Source of the DNA: Saprospiraceae bacterium
GTDB lineage: Bacteria > Bacteroidota > Bacteroidia > Chitinophagales > Saprospiraceae
NCBI GenBank assembly: GCA_016714765.1
Contig: JADKCF010000004.1
Span: forward strand, 186,001-250,000
Direction of reading: 5' to 3'
DNA length: 64,000 nt
The translations under genes were made by a program, and so were the position numbers. The notes under the pieces were generated by a model, which made no database searches, was not told the origin of the DNA, and worked only from the letters and a program-made list of their open reading frames with translations. Shown in pieces: positions 8,291 through 19,342 of this stretch (position 1 is the stretch's first letter; every line of letters starts with the position of its first letter).

Positions 8291-9064
8291 TCAACCCAAT
8301 GTAAGTTTTACTCCGACTGGACAATGGTCAGAACCCATCTCCTGATCAAGTATAAATGCTTCCTGTATAAGGTGCCTCCATCTTTCGTCTACTAAAAAGT
8401 AGTCTATTCTCCATCCAAGATTTTTGGGTCTGGCTCCGAACCGAACGCTCCAGAAAGAATACTGAATCTTTTCCGGATGTATAAATCTGAAGGAATCCGT
8501 AAAACCTTTACTAAGAATTTTATTCATACCATCGATTTCTACCTGAGTATATCCGGATGTTTTGTTGTAATTTTCTTTGGGACGTGCGAGGTCTATGGCC
8601 TGATGTGCTACATTAAAATCTCCTGTTACAATCACATTTTTCTTCTGCCGGAGGTTAGCCAGAAATGATGAAAAAACTTCGTCCCATGCAGCCCTGTATT
8701 CCAGCCTTTTCAATCCATCTCCACTGTTTGGTACATAGACATTGACCAGGTAAAAAGTGTCAAACTCAGCAGTAATAACCCTTCCTTCCATATCATGATC
8801 GGCCATACCAATATCTTTAAAAATGGCTATTGGCTCTTTTTTCGATATTATACATACACCAGAATAACCTTTCTTGTCGGCTGAGTTGCTATTAATATGA
8901 TAATTCTGATCTATGAGTGGCTGTAATGTTTGCATGACTTGATCATCCTGTGCTTTTGTCTCCTGCAGGCAGAATATGTCAGCATCTATTTCTGCAAATT
9001 GCCTGAAAAAGTCTTTGCCAGCGACTGCTCTTATACCGTTTACATTCCAGGATATCAGTTTCAT
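8291..9064 (-). CDS. xth: Exodeoxyribonuclease III / AP endonuclease
   Basis: This enzyme cuts DNA at abasic sites and degrades duplex 3' ends during base-excision repair. The 257-residue product shows the exonuclease-endonuclease-phosphatase fold motifs in order. They are LISWNVNGIRA (residues 3-13), LQETKAQ with the metal-binding Glu (34-40), VTGDFNVAH with the catalytic Asp/Asn (about 145-153), WRIDYFLVD (about 218-226) and GSDHCPV with the catalytic Asp-His pair (about 244-250). Length is normal. It lies alone between the repeat-protein gene and the frameshifted receptor. Confidence 0.95.
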   Translation of the reverse strand: MKLISWNVNGIRAVAGKDFFRQFAEIDADIFCLQETKAQDDQVMQTLQPLIDQNYHINSNSADKKGYSGVCIISKKEPIAIFKDIGMADHDMEGRVITAEFDTFYLVNVYVPNSGDGLKRLEYRAAWDEVFSSFLANLRQKKNVIVTGDFNVAHQAIDLARPKENYNKTSGYTQVEIDGMNKILSKGFTDSFRFIHPEKIQYSFWSVRFGARPKNLGWRIDYFLVDERWRHLIQEAFILDQEMGSDHCPVGVKLTLG

Positions 9065-9191
9065 ACTAAGAATTTTATTTTGAGGACAATAATAAGCTTA
9101 TTGGAGTATTACAAAAAATATTTTCGCTTAAATTGGTTTTTATAACCGACAATTACTCCCCAATCCAATGAAAAATGCTGTAATCAATATC

Positions 9192-11475
9192 CTATATTAC
9201 TACTTTCATACCAAAATTGAAACTAAAAGGCATTCCCGGCCTGTAACCATTTGGCAAATTTGAAACAATACTTTTGTTGTTAGTCAAATTATTTATCGTA
9301 GAAAAAACGGAAAAGTATTTATTTATTCTCACATTGGAAGACAAATCAATAATCAAAAATTTCCAAGTGCATTTACCGTATTATAACCCACATTATCCTC
9401 AGGAGTTATCATTTTGCCCTGACCTGATTTAGTTCTGGTAGTTCCTATATATCGACCTGTCAAGGTAATATTGCCCTTAATATTTTCAAAACCTATACTA
9501 GAACTCAATAAATGTGGCGTGATAAATGGAAGTTTGTCATTTCGGTTTATCTGACCGGAACCCCAGTCGCCTCCGGCATTAATAAAGGTTTCCAAAAACC
9601 GTGCATTGGTAAGAGTATATGAAATATTGACTGGCACTTTTATGGGTGATTTTTCTCTTTTGCTATGCCACAGGTCGTAATCTATGCTCGCTTCCAAGCC
9701 TTGTATTTTTGCTTTTCCGGCATTGAACATATCTCCGGTACCGGCGCCACCTCCTGATACATTGTCAGAACCCAAAATGTTATCATAAACATTCAAAAAA
9801 CCTACTGCCTGAAACTGGAGATTTTCTCTATTGATTCTGTATCCCATTTCATAATTTATAGCTGTTTCAGGTTGTGCCTGAACTGTATTACTGCCCACTG
9901 ACGGCATACCCGGAGGCGAAAACCCCTTGTGAACACCCCCAAAAATACTCATACTTTTATTTAAGTATAATTTATACCTACACCAGGCAAAACAACATCT
10001 AATTGATTTGTTGCGGATTTTAATTGTAATCCTGTGCGGGTCTTGTCAGATGTACCATAGTTTTGGAAGTCAAAGGCAATATTTTCGTATCTCAATCCCG
10101 GACTAACTTTAAGATTTTTAAAGTGAATATCATAATTAATAAAAAATGCCCAGCTTGTTCCGTTTCTGATCTGGTTTTCCTGATTTCCTTTGGTTCCTGA
10201 TGTGGCAAGTGACATATTGCCTGCTGTCATAGAATATTCCGATTTAGTGGCATATCTATCTGCCTGATCTCTGTGATACCTGCCTCCCAACATAACTTTA
10301 TGTGAAATCTGATTGGTATTAAAAATGTATTGTGCGTTTGATTGAATACCTTCAGAAAAGTAAGTTCTCGCAGCATTTTGGTAATCCAAATAGCCATCCG
10401 CCTCTCCAGTCATAATTTCATAAGGTAATGAATACTGTACAGGTTTGCCCAAAATATTGTTTATACTTTGCCCTCCTATTGTATTTACCCTTGCCCAGTC
10501 TCTAAATGTGTGTGCATAATAAGCAGTAGTGATGACAGAAAAGCCAGATATTGGCTTGATTGTATGATTGATCGATACGTGATAATGGCTCATGTCCAGA
10601 ATATCTTTTTGTGTAGCTGCATACCTTCGATAAGGATTGGCTTTAAAGTCTTCAAGTGTTAATCCCAGATAGCTTTCATTGCCGGCTTCGGTCGAATGCA
10701 CAAATTTTAATGTTACAGATTGTGGTATAGAGGCCTTGTCATCTGTATGCCATCGTAGTTTTGCTAAGACATCTCTCCTGTCGAATCCTGTATTGCCACC
10801 TTTGTCCAGTTCTTTAAACCCGTTGCTTGCCAGCCTGTTCACTTCAAAAATATAGTCAATATTCTTGTGACTGTCTCCCATCCAAATTCTCTGCTGTTGT
10901 GTACCAAAACTTCCGTATGAAAACTGAGCAAAAGCCTTAAATGATTCCGGAATTGGCGTGGAAATCAAATTGATAGCACCACCGATGGTATATGGACCGT
11001 ACTTTATCTGGCTACTACCTTTCAGCACTTCTATGCCTTGCATGCGGGCAAATGTAGGAAAATAATAAGCAGATGGATCTGAATAAGGTGCCGGAGCTAT
11101 CAGCATACCATCCTCCATTAATGTAATTTTTGCACACCTGTTGACAGGAGTACCTCTCAGCCCAATATTTGGGCGCAAACCAAAACCCTCTTCGTCTCTG
11201 ACATTTATACCAGGTATCGAACGCAATATCTGATTTATATTTGGCTGATTCAATACAGACAATTGGCGACTGCTTATGTATTGTCCTGAACCCGGAATAG
11301 ATTTTGCCCTATCACCCACTATAGTCAAAGCATCAAACTCCCAGGTTTTAATGGTATCAATGAGAGTAGTGTCCTCAATCCAGTTATTAGTAAATACGAA
11401 ATACTTGTCATTAGCCCAATTGATCTCAATACATATGAATACTATAATACTAAGAGTTGAAATAAGACGAATCAT
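9192..11475 (-). pseudogene. FecA-like TonB-dependent receptor, broken by two frameshifts
   Basis: Three consecutive reading-frame pieces make one receptor of about 761 residues. The first (from the ATG at 11475) has a signal sequence, a plug with RSIPGINVRDEEGFGLRPNI and LMEDGMLIAPAPYSDPSAYY, then barrel strands up to GVGINYT. This plug type is typical of ferric citrate/siderophore receptors. At 9955-9963 one base is missing; adding a T restores TLNKSMSIFGGVHKGFSPP. In the T5 run at 9355-9359 another base is missing; adding it gives GNFLIIDLSSNVRI and a proper last strand ending FNFGMKVVI at 9192. Both lesions are one-base losses, so they may be sequencing errors rather than true decay. Iron uptake is the likely role if the gene is intact. 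Confidence 0.85.
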
Positions 11476-11502
11476 AACAAATATTGTTTATTTAAATCAA
11501 GG

Positions 11503-11510
11503 CAAAGGTA
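11503..11510 (-). promoter_or_regulatory. -7 promoter element for the FecA-like receptor
   Basis: TACCTTTG on the minus strand is a perfect TAnnTTTG match, 28 bases before the ATG at 11475. No iron-regulator operator could be recognised by eye. Confidence 0.45.
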
Positions 11511-11693
11511 AATTAAGAAATTCTTTTAAAAGAATTTATTTAGAATAAATCTAATTACAAATAATATGATATAAATCAGTATTAAGTAACAGGCATGGTA
11601 AAAAAAATTCATATTTAATAAAAATACAATGTTTAAATTATGTCCTCACTATGAATTACCAAGCTTGTTCAAGGAAATTGGCATCATATTTGA

Positions 11694-11701
11694 TAATTTT
11701 G
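11694..11701 (+). promoter_or_regulatory. -7 promoter element for the metallopeptidase gene
   Basis: TAATTTTG on the plus strand matches TAnnTTTG and lies 35 bases before the ATG at 11736. Divergent placement with the element at 11503 makes 11476-11735 a two-way promoter region. Confidence 0.4.
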
Positions 11702-11735
11702 TAATATGAATATGTAGTTTTTCTAAATATACTCT

Positions 11736-13960
11736 ATGGAACGATCCTTTTTTACGCTTGTGTTATTGCTTTTTGTCCTGACCAATCAAGTCACCAGTCA
11801 GGTACGCGATTGCTATTCTGACCAATATTTGCAGGAAGACCTGAATCAAAATCCAAGAAGACTAAAAATAATGGAGGAAATCGAAAGGCATACTTCCATG
11901 TTTAAGCATCACAGTGATTTACGATCAACCTCAGTGGTGACTATTCCTGTGGTAGTACATATCCTTTATAACGAAGCTGCAGAAAATATCAGTGATGAGC
12001 AGATTAGGTCCCAAATAGATGTACTCAACAAAGATTTCAGAAGATTGAATTCGGATGCCACTACTGTTTGGCCTCAGGCAGTAGACGCAGGAGTAGAATT
12101 TTGTTTAGCAAGTGTCGACCCTTACGGTAAAACAACTAGCGGTATCACACGAAGTTTTACTTCTTGTCTTCATTTGCCAGTTCCGGAGATTATATAAAAT
12201 ATGCATCCAAGGGCGGAAAAGATGCTTGGCCATCTGACAGTTATCTAAATATATGGGTCGGAGATCTGACAGGATCTTTGCTTGGTTATGCACAGTTTCC
12301 CGGTGGTAAAGCAGAGACAGACGGTGTCGTTATAGATTACAAAGTCTTTGGCACGGGACCTAACGTCACACCCGGATTTCACCTCGGCAGGACAGCCACT
12401 CATGAAATAGGACACTGGCTCAATCTGAAGCACATCTGGGGTAACGCCGACTGTACGTCTGATGATCTGGTGGTAGATACACCGCTGGCAGATGGACCCA
12501 ATTATGGTTGTAACAAAGGAAGTCGTTCGTGTGGAAGTGTCAACATGGTCGAAAATTATATGGATTATTCTAATGATGACTGTATGAATCTTTTTACAGC
12601 CGGACAGAAAACCAGAATGTTGTCTTTATTTGCGCCAGGAGGATTCAGAAACAGCATCACTCAGTCCAAAGGCTGTGGCACCGTACCAGTCATTTCGGAA
12701 TATTGCGAAAAAATAAGTGTACAAATGACACTGGACAACTATCCTCAGGAAACTTCATGGGAAATCAAAGATAAAAAGGGAGTTGTAATACTAAAAAGTA
12801 GAAATTATCTCAGCACAGAAAAAAATAAATCCGTCAAACTGGACTCTTGTCTGACGGTGGGTTGTTATGATTTTATAATCAATGATGTATACAGCGATGG
12901 TATATGCTGCAAGTATGGTCAGGGCAACTACAAGGTCTATGCAGCAGACAAACTGATAGCTGAGGGAGGTAGTTTCGGAAAATCTGCGATGCATTCTTTT
13001 TGCATCGAATCCAAAACGCCTACCTGCACAGACGGTATCAAAAATGGCTCTGAGACGGGGATAGATTGTGGTGGCATATTATGTTTACCCTGCCCATCAT
13101 GTACTGATGGTATTAAAAACGGAACGGAGACAAACATAGATTGTGGTGGCCCGGATTGTCCGCCTTGTGTTACTTTACCGGATGGTACGGGTACATCATC
13201 AGGCACAAATTTGACAGGAGCATTTTTCGAACAGGGGTGGGACAACTGGACAGGAGGCGCTACTGACACTGAAAGGTATTTGGGTGACTTCTCTTGGGAA
13301 GGTGATCATTCTATCATGATAAGGGACAATAGCGGTGAAGAATCTGCCATCACATCACCGGAGGTAGATATCAGATCATTTAGCAAAATAAAGATCGATT
13401 TTTCGTTTTATGCATATAGTATGGAAAAAGGTGAAGATTTCTTCTTGCAATACTACGATGGTAATAAATGGAATACACTCAGGACATATGTAAGTGAGAC
13501 CGACTTCTACAATAATAATTTTTATGAAGTAGTATATACTCTGGACTCCTCAACACAAACATTCGCACAAAAATCAAAATTCAGATTTATGTGTGATGCC
13601 AGTACAAATGCAGATCAGATATATCTGGATGCCATCAAAATTACTGGAATATCTGCCGATAATCGGGAAAAATATGAGCCTGACAATATCAGTACTGTCG
13701 GTCATTATTTGGGCGAAATACCTGTATTTAAGGCTGATTTGAAAATTTTCCCTAACCCCTCACAGGATATTGTACATATTCAGTCAAATGTGGAGATGAT
13801 CTCATATAAAATACTGGATATGACCGGCAAAATACTCATAGAACAAGATGTCAATGACGATCACACCAAAGCTGACATCAGCTTGCTTGAGTCGGGATTT
13901 TATCTTCTGAATATTCAAACTGATGAAACCATCATATCAAAAAGACTGATACGAAAATAA
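11736..13960 (+). pseudogene. Secreted M43-type (pappalysin-like) metallopeptidase with T9SS type A tail, one frameshift
   Basis: A signal peptide is followed by a propeptide and the strand TIPVVVHILYNEAAENISDE (about residues 69-88), typical of M43 zinc peptidases. Around 12140-12165 one base is missing, and the reading continues in another frame with SSFASSGDYIKYAS. The second part has the extended zinc motif HEIGHWLNLKH and a downstream Met-turn (NYMDYSNDDCMNLF). Two Cys-rich CTDGIKNG...IDCGG repeats and a lectin-like region with a GGATDTERY...GDHS stretch follow. The tail is a T9SS type A sorting domain (LKIFPNPSQDIVHI to KRLIRK). Corrected length is about 741 residues. It is expected to be exported through T9SS and to digest protein outside the cell. 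Three peptide transporters lie next to it, convergent with it. Confidence 0.85.
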
Positions 13961-14014
13961 AGTCAAGGCCTTGGACATCATCTCTGACCCTTGTCTGTCT
14001 TTAGGATCAAATGC

Positions 14015-15770
14015 CTACCTTACTCCGTGCATCAGTTTTCTGAGTACAGGTCCAAGTAATAAAATCAAAACACCCGCCACAAATGGAACGAAGGTGAAAA
14101 TCAGAAAGAAATTGGACATACCATATTGTTCTGATATGCTGTCTATCATACCACCCATAGTACCAGCAACCTTATTGCCAACCGCTATGGCAAGATACCA
14201 TATACCGTATGTTACAGCAATCATTCTGCCCGGCACAAGTTTACTGACATATGAAAGACCTACCGGAGATATACAAAGTTCGCCCAGAGTATGAAACAAA
14301 TAAGCCACAACCAGCCAGATAATACTTACAGCAGCTGTCTTGGCTCCCAAAGGTATACCGGAGGAACCATATGCCAGGGATAGAAAACCTAAACCAAGAA
14401 AAATAAGACCAATGCTGTATTTGACTGAAGCTGAAGGGTTGTATTTGCTTTCCCAAATCTTGGAAAAAAGAGGGCCTAACGATATGATAAAAAATGAATT
14501 CAAAATACCAAACCAAGTAGCGGCAATTTCAGTATTAGGTTGATTAAACTCATTGACCAACATCCAGATGACAATGCCCCAAATTATTACAAAACTGGTA
14601 CCCAGAAAAATATTGGCCAATCCGAATTTTTCAAAAGTCTGTTTAAACAGTTTCCATAACACAAAAGTGATGATGCCTAAGGGCACAATGGTCAGCAGTG
14701 TGTTAAAAACTTTAAAAATCAATGCACTGCTACCCTCGAGTGATCTATCCATGTAGTCTTTGGCAAATATAGTCATAGAGCCTCCGGCCTGCTCAAATGA
14801 CGCCCAGAAAAACATGTAGAAAACAGCTATAGTAAATACTGCGAGCATCCTGTCTCTGGTTACGGTGGAATATCTGAAAATGCGACTGAAAAGTATGAAG
14901 AGAAATAAAGCCAGGCAACCCAGTATCACATAGCCAGCATTGGTCGAATTGCCAAAAATATTGTTATTATAGACTTTGGACATAGGATCATTTACAATCC
15001 ATGAGTGCTCCGACTGCGGTGATACAAGTAAGGATAAGATCAACATTGGTAAATGGATTAAGCTTTCCGCCATTCACTTCAGTAGTCATATCATCTGCAG
15101 ATCCTGCAATAGCTGCTACGGCATTTCTGTCAGGTGGTAGGCCTACATCACCAAATATTTTTTGTGAAAGATAAAACTGAAGCATGCCGAAAAACATGAA
15201 TATTCCTGCCAAGCCGAACCCCCATGAAAAACCTACCTTTTCTCCTATATAACCACAAAGCATGATGCCCAGAAATGCACCTGAGTTGACGCCCATGTAA
15301 AAAATAGTATATGCTCCATCTTTTTTTTCAGGGTGGTCTTTATATAATTTGGCAACCATGGAAGTCATGTTTGGTTTAAAAAAACCATTTCCAAAAATAA
15401 GGAACGTGAGACCAAGGTACAAAAACAAAGGAGTTTCCATCGCCATAGAAGCATGTCCCAATGTCATCAAGCAAGCACCGATGATAATGGCCTTTCTGTG
15501 TCCCAGAAATTTATCCGCCAGAATACCTCCAATAATAGGAGTCAGATAAACCATAGATGTATATGTCCCATACAGTGCCAAAGCATTGACCCTCGGCCAG
15601 CCCCACCCTTCATCCATCAAGGATGAGGTCAGAAATAGTACAAGAAGGGCACGCATACCATAGAACGAAAATCGCTCCCACATTTCAGTAAAAAAAAGTG
15701 TAAACAACCCCGCCGGATGGCCCAGAACATTTGATTTAAAAAAGTCCCCTGAAGATGTATTTGGTGACAT
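14015..15770 (-). pseudogene. POT-family proton/oligopeptide symporter, one frameshift
   Basis: The N-terminal 260 residues (from the ATG at 15770) contain TEMWERFSFYGMRALL, the ExxER motif that couples protons in this family. They also contain the family signature FGNGFFKPNMTSMVAKLY. Near 14998-15008 there is one extra base. Removing it joins TCITAVGAL to WIVNDPMSKVYNN and gives a single transporter of about 584 residues with the expected helices and the late signature GELCISPVGLSYVSKL. It is the most downstream of three adjacent paralogues and starts 29 bases after the middle one ends. Di- and tripeptide uptake driven by protons is the expected role. Whether the gene is truly broken is not known. 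Confidence 0.88.
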
Positions 15771-15799
15771 ATGTAAATAGTGTTTTTAAATTTAAAATT

Positions 15800-17302
15800 T
15801 TATTTTACTTCCTGCATCAGCTTTCGCACCAATGGAGATATGGCTATCAGTACTACCCCTGCTATCAGAGCATAAATAGCAAGCTGCAGATAACCGTCCG
15901 TATATGCCATCAACTTATTATAATTGTCGGCATTCTCCGATGCCTCTGATATATTTGCCCCGAGGATTCCAGCAAAATATTGCCCATATGCACTGGCCAG
16001 AAACCACATACCCATCATGATGGCCTGCAGTTTTTGTGGGGCCAGCTTTGTCATGATGGACATACCAATGGGTGAAAGACAAAGTTCGCCAAATGTAATG
16101 ATCAACCACCCGAAAGTAAAAAGATCAAGTGATGTGACACCATTTTGGTTTGTAAAAAATCTGGTGCTGTAAAAAATATAAAAGCCGGCAGCCAGAAAAA
16201 GAAAAGCCAGTCCAAATTTAATAAGTGTATTGGGCTCCAACTTCCTGTTTGCCAGCCAGATCCAAACTATGCCCAGCAAAGCTGCAAACATGATGACAAA
16301 TAGAGAGTTGGCAGAATTGTTGACACCATTAGGGTCTAGTGTGATCCCCAATACTTTATTGTCGAGATTGTTGGCAGCAAAAAGGCTTAGCGACCCTCCA
16401 CTCTGCTCAAAGAATGCCCAGAAAATAATACTGAAAAATATGAAGACTAACCCTGCAATCATTTTTTTCCTGTCAGCAACTGTCATCGACATCATTTCAT
16501 ACGCTATATACACCAATGTAAGTGGCCCGATTGTGTACATAAAATAATCCGTGTACTCTGTTTTTGCCACCATTGTCATGATGATAGGCAAAAGTAACAA
16601 TGATCCTATATAAGTAGCCCATTCCATCATTTTGCGTTTGCTACCTTCCAGATGTGCCAGTGGCGATTTACCGATCTCACCTATTGTCTTTTGGGTACGG
16701 AGGAAGGTAAGCAGACTGATGACCATAACGATTGCAGCGAAGCCGAAAGCCACATTCCATCTCAAGTGAGCGGGTACAAGGCCGCTCAGCATCTCTCCCT
16801 TGCCTACTGCGATGCAGAGGTATCCTCCCAGCAATGCACCGATATTGATACCGGCATAAAACAATGAAAATCCGGCATCTCTTCTCGGATCACCTTCCTT
16901 ATACAACTGACCTACCATAGTAGAAATATTAGGTTTGAAAAAACCCGTACCTATTATGGTAAAACTGATACCAAAAAAGAAAAACGCTTTGGGGTCAATA
17001 GCCAAAATCAAACTTCCTGCAATCATCAGTATTCCACCCCAGAAAAGTGACTTTCTGTATCCTAATATCTTATCGGCAAATAAGCCACCAATGAATGTAA
17101 AAGCATATACAAATGCCTGCGTGGCACCATACTGAAGATTGGCAACAGCATCATTGAGCATCAGTTCGGTGACCATGAAGTAAATGAGCATACCTCTCAT
17201 CCCGTAAAAACAAAACCGCTCCCACATTTCTGAAAAAAACAAAGGCCAGATTTGTTTTGGGTATTTCCCTTCGAAGTTTTGGATTGAGTCCAGTGTTGTC
17301 AT
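15800..17302 (-). CDS. POT-family proton/oligopeptide symporter (middle paralogue)
   Basis: This is a 500-residue inner-membrane transporter of the major facilitator superfamily, PTR2/POT branch, for di- and tripeptides. It has the proton-coupling motif SEMWERFCFYGMRGMLIYF (about residues 24-42), GTGFFKPNISTMVGQLYKE in the signature position, a conserved FFEQSGGSLSLFA segment in helix 7, and FGELCLSPIGMSIMTKLAP near the end. The gene is intact. It is flanked by its paralogues on both sides in the same direction, and a terminator separates it from the upstream one. Substrate differences between the three copies cannot be judged by eye. Confidence 0.93.
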   Translation of the reverse strand: MTTLDSIQNFEGKYPKQIWPLFFSEMWERFCFYGMRGMLIYFMVTELMLNDAVANLQYGATQAFVYAFTFIGGLFADKILGYRKSLFWGGILMIAGSLILAIDPKAFFFFGISFTIIGTGFFKPNISTMVGQLYKEGDPRRDAGFSLFYAGINIGALLGGYLCIAVGKGEMLSGLVPAHLRWNVAFGFAAIVMVISLLTFLRTQKTIGEIGKSPLAHLEGSKRKMMEWATYIGSLLLLPIIMTMVAKTEYTDYFMYTIGPLTLVYIAYEMMSMTVADRKKMIAGLVFIFFSIIFWAFFEQSGGSLSLFAANNLDNKVLGITLDPNGVNNSANSLFVIMFAALLGIVWIWLANRKLEPNTLIKFGLAFLFLAAGFYIFYSTRFFTNQNGVTSLDLFTFGWLIITFGELCLSPIGMSIMTKLAPQKLQAIMMGMWFLASAYGQYFAGILGANISEASENADNYNKLMAYTDGYLQLAIYALIAGVVLIAISPLVRKLMQEVK

Positions 17303-17334
17303 CTGATGATATTTATTTGTGACGATTTAATCAA

Positions 17335-17367
17335 AAAGGACAAGTTCTGTGACGATACTTGTCCTTT
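17335..17367 (-). terminator. Intrinsic terminator between POT paralogues
   Basis: AAAGGACAAGT (17335-17345) pairs perfectly with ACTTGTCCTTT (17357-17367) over an 11-base loop, followed on the minus strand by a short T run. It ends the transcript of the upstream transporter, so the three paralogues probably form at least two transcription units. Confidence 0.7.
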
Positions 17368-17401
17368 GAATTACATGATTAATGATTGTTGTTTTGCTTT
17401 T

Positions 17402-19078
17402 TTAATTTACCCCGTGCATCATTTTTTTCAACTTAGGAGTAAGTGAAAATAATATGACTGCAGCAATACCACAAAGGATGACAAACACCATAAAAAATTC
17501 ATATAAATTGGTAATTTGAAATCCTGCAAAGACAGGATAGTGATCCATTATGTTTTTATCAGCCAGCATTTTTAATTGTTCTGGCGTCGGAGTGATAGTT
17601 TTGTCAAGGACAGCCTGAAGATCTATTCCCATGTCACTGGCCGTCTTAAATTTATCACCTGTTGCAGGTAAGATAGACCCCAGTGTACCTGCCAGAGCAT
17701 ATCCAGATGCATTGGACAAGAAAAACACACCATACAACAATGATGTAAATCTTTTAGGCGCCAATTTACCTACGAGAGATAGCCCAATTGGTGACAAACA
17801 TAGTTCCCCTATGGTCTGCAAAAGATATAATAATATAAGCCATTTGATACCCAATAATCCCGCATTGCCCAGATCTTTGACATTATTGGCAATGATAAAA
17901 TATGCGATAGCGATGGTAGCCAGTCCTATAGCTTGTTTTACTGGTGATATTGGCTCCTTACCTGCGGCTCTCAATTTATCCCAAAGTATACTGAAAGGAA
18001 TAGCAAGTATGACAACAAAAATACCATTAAAAATCTGTACCATGGACGGAGGCATATTCCAACCCAGAAAATTTCTGTCTGTCTGATTATTGGCAATAAA
18101 TGTCAATGATGATCCTGCCTGCTCAAATGCAGCCCAGAAAAAGATGACAAAAAACGATACCACATATATAACCAGTATTCTGTCCGTTTCTATTTTAGAT
18201 AAGGAAGTATCGGTAAGTATCAATCCGGCCAATGTAATACCGCTGGCATAGATAGCAGAATAGATGACATTCTGACCAACCACATAAAAGAAAAACAATG
18301 CTAAACCGATGAATGCAAGTACTGCCAACATCAGAGATTGGTTGGAGAAGATGGCTTTCTGAGATTCTCCTTCTTCATAGTCTGAAGAAATATTATGTTT
18401 TGGCAAACCACCTAAAGGTCTTCCCTCCGGGGTCACTACATATTTGTCTTTAAGCATGTAGAAAGTAAAAGTTCCTATTAGCATGGCAATACCGGCTGCT
18501 AAAAATCCCCATTTGAATGCAAACACATCTCTCGTACCATCAACAGCTACCACATCACCTAAGTAAGGACAAATAGCCTGACCTAAAAATGCACCTACAT
18601 TGATACCCATATAGAAAATAGTAAAGGCTGTATCCAACTTGTTTTTTTCTTCTTTTGGATACAGGTTAGTCACCATGCTCGAAATGTTGGGTTTGAAAAA
18701 CCCATTTCCAAAAATCAAAACCCCCAAAGCCACGTAAAGCAATGTCTTTGCTAATTCCAGGTTGGTACCAAACGTACTCGCACTTGTAAAAAGCAAAAAC
18801 TGACCCAGGGCCATCAGGAGGCCACCGATCATAATACAATTTCTGTTTCCTAAAAATCTATCTGAAATAAACCCACCCAACATCGGAGTAAGGTAACATA
18901 ATCCCAAAAAGCCCCCGTAAATTATAGATGACTGTTCTTCACTGATCATCAATGCATGCACTATAAAAAGTGTTAGGAGGGTCCTCATGCCATAGAAGTT
19001 AAATCTTTCCCACATTTCAGTACCAAAAAGTACCCAAAGTCCCTTAGGGTGGGAAGTGCTTGCTGTTGCTGTACTCAT
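17402..19078 (-). CDS. POT-family proton/oligopeptide symporter (upstream paralogue)
   Basis: The 558-residue product is longer than the middle paralogue because of an insert before the last two helices (about residues 485-525, Thr/Asp/Lys-rich). Motifs are TEMWERFNFYGMRTLLTLF near the start, FGNGFFKPNISSMVTNLYPKE, FFWAAFEQAGSSLTFIANNQ and IGELCLSPIGLSLVGKLAP. All are standard for peptide symporters. The gene is intact. The 264 bases upstream (19079-19342) hold no gene that I can support. Confidence 0.93.
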   Translation of the reverse strand: MSTATASTSHPKGLWVLFGTEMWERFNFYGMRTLLTLFIVHALMISEEQSSIIYGGFLGLCYLTPMLGGFISDRFLGNRNCIMIGGLLMALGQFLLFTSASTFGTNLELAKTLLYVALGVLIFGNGFFKPNISSMVTNLYPKEEKNKLDTAFTIFYMGINVGAFLGQAICPYLGDVVAVDGTRDVFAFKWGFLAAGIAMLIGTFTFYMLKDKYVVTPEGRPLGGLPKHNISSDYEEGESQKAIFSNQSLMLAVLAFIGLALFFFYVVGQNVIYSAIYASGITLAGLILTDTSLSKIETDRILVIYVVSFFVIFFWAAFEQAGSSLTFIANNQTDRNFLGWNMPPSMVQIFNGIFVVILAIPFSILWDKLRAAGKEPISPVKQAIGLATIAIAYFIIANNVKDLGNAGLLGIKWLILLYLLQTIGELCLSPIGLSLVGKLAPKRFTSLLYGVFFLSNASGYALAGTLGSILPATGDKFKTASDMGIDLQAVLDKTITPTPEQLKMLADKNIMDHYPVFAGFQITNLYEFFMVFVILCGIAAVILFSLTPKLKKMMHGVN

Positions 19079-19342
19079 ATTGTTTTTGACTATTTTGACG
19101 TTAAAAGTATAATTATTTTTTTATTATTGTACCAATTAATAAAATAATTATTGAAAAACGTACGCACAAGTCTTTACTTCGGCTGATTACCTAACCAATC
19201 CATATTTACAGTCAATCAGTACCCTGATGAAAAAAAGCTGAATGAATGAATCCAATATCTTTATGAGATAATTGACTATTATAGTAATTGCCACAATTTA
19301 TTTGAGAAGTGTCGGTAGACTTCTATTCAGAGATTTTGAAGA

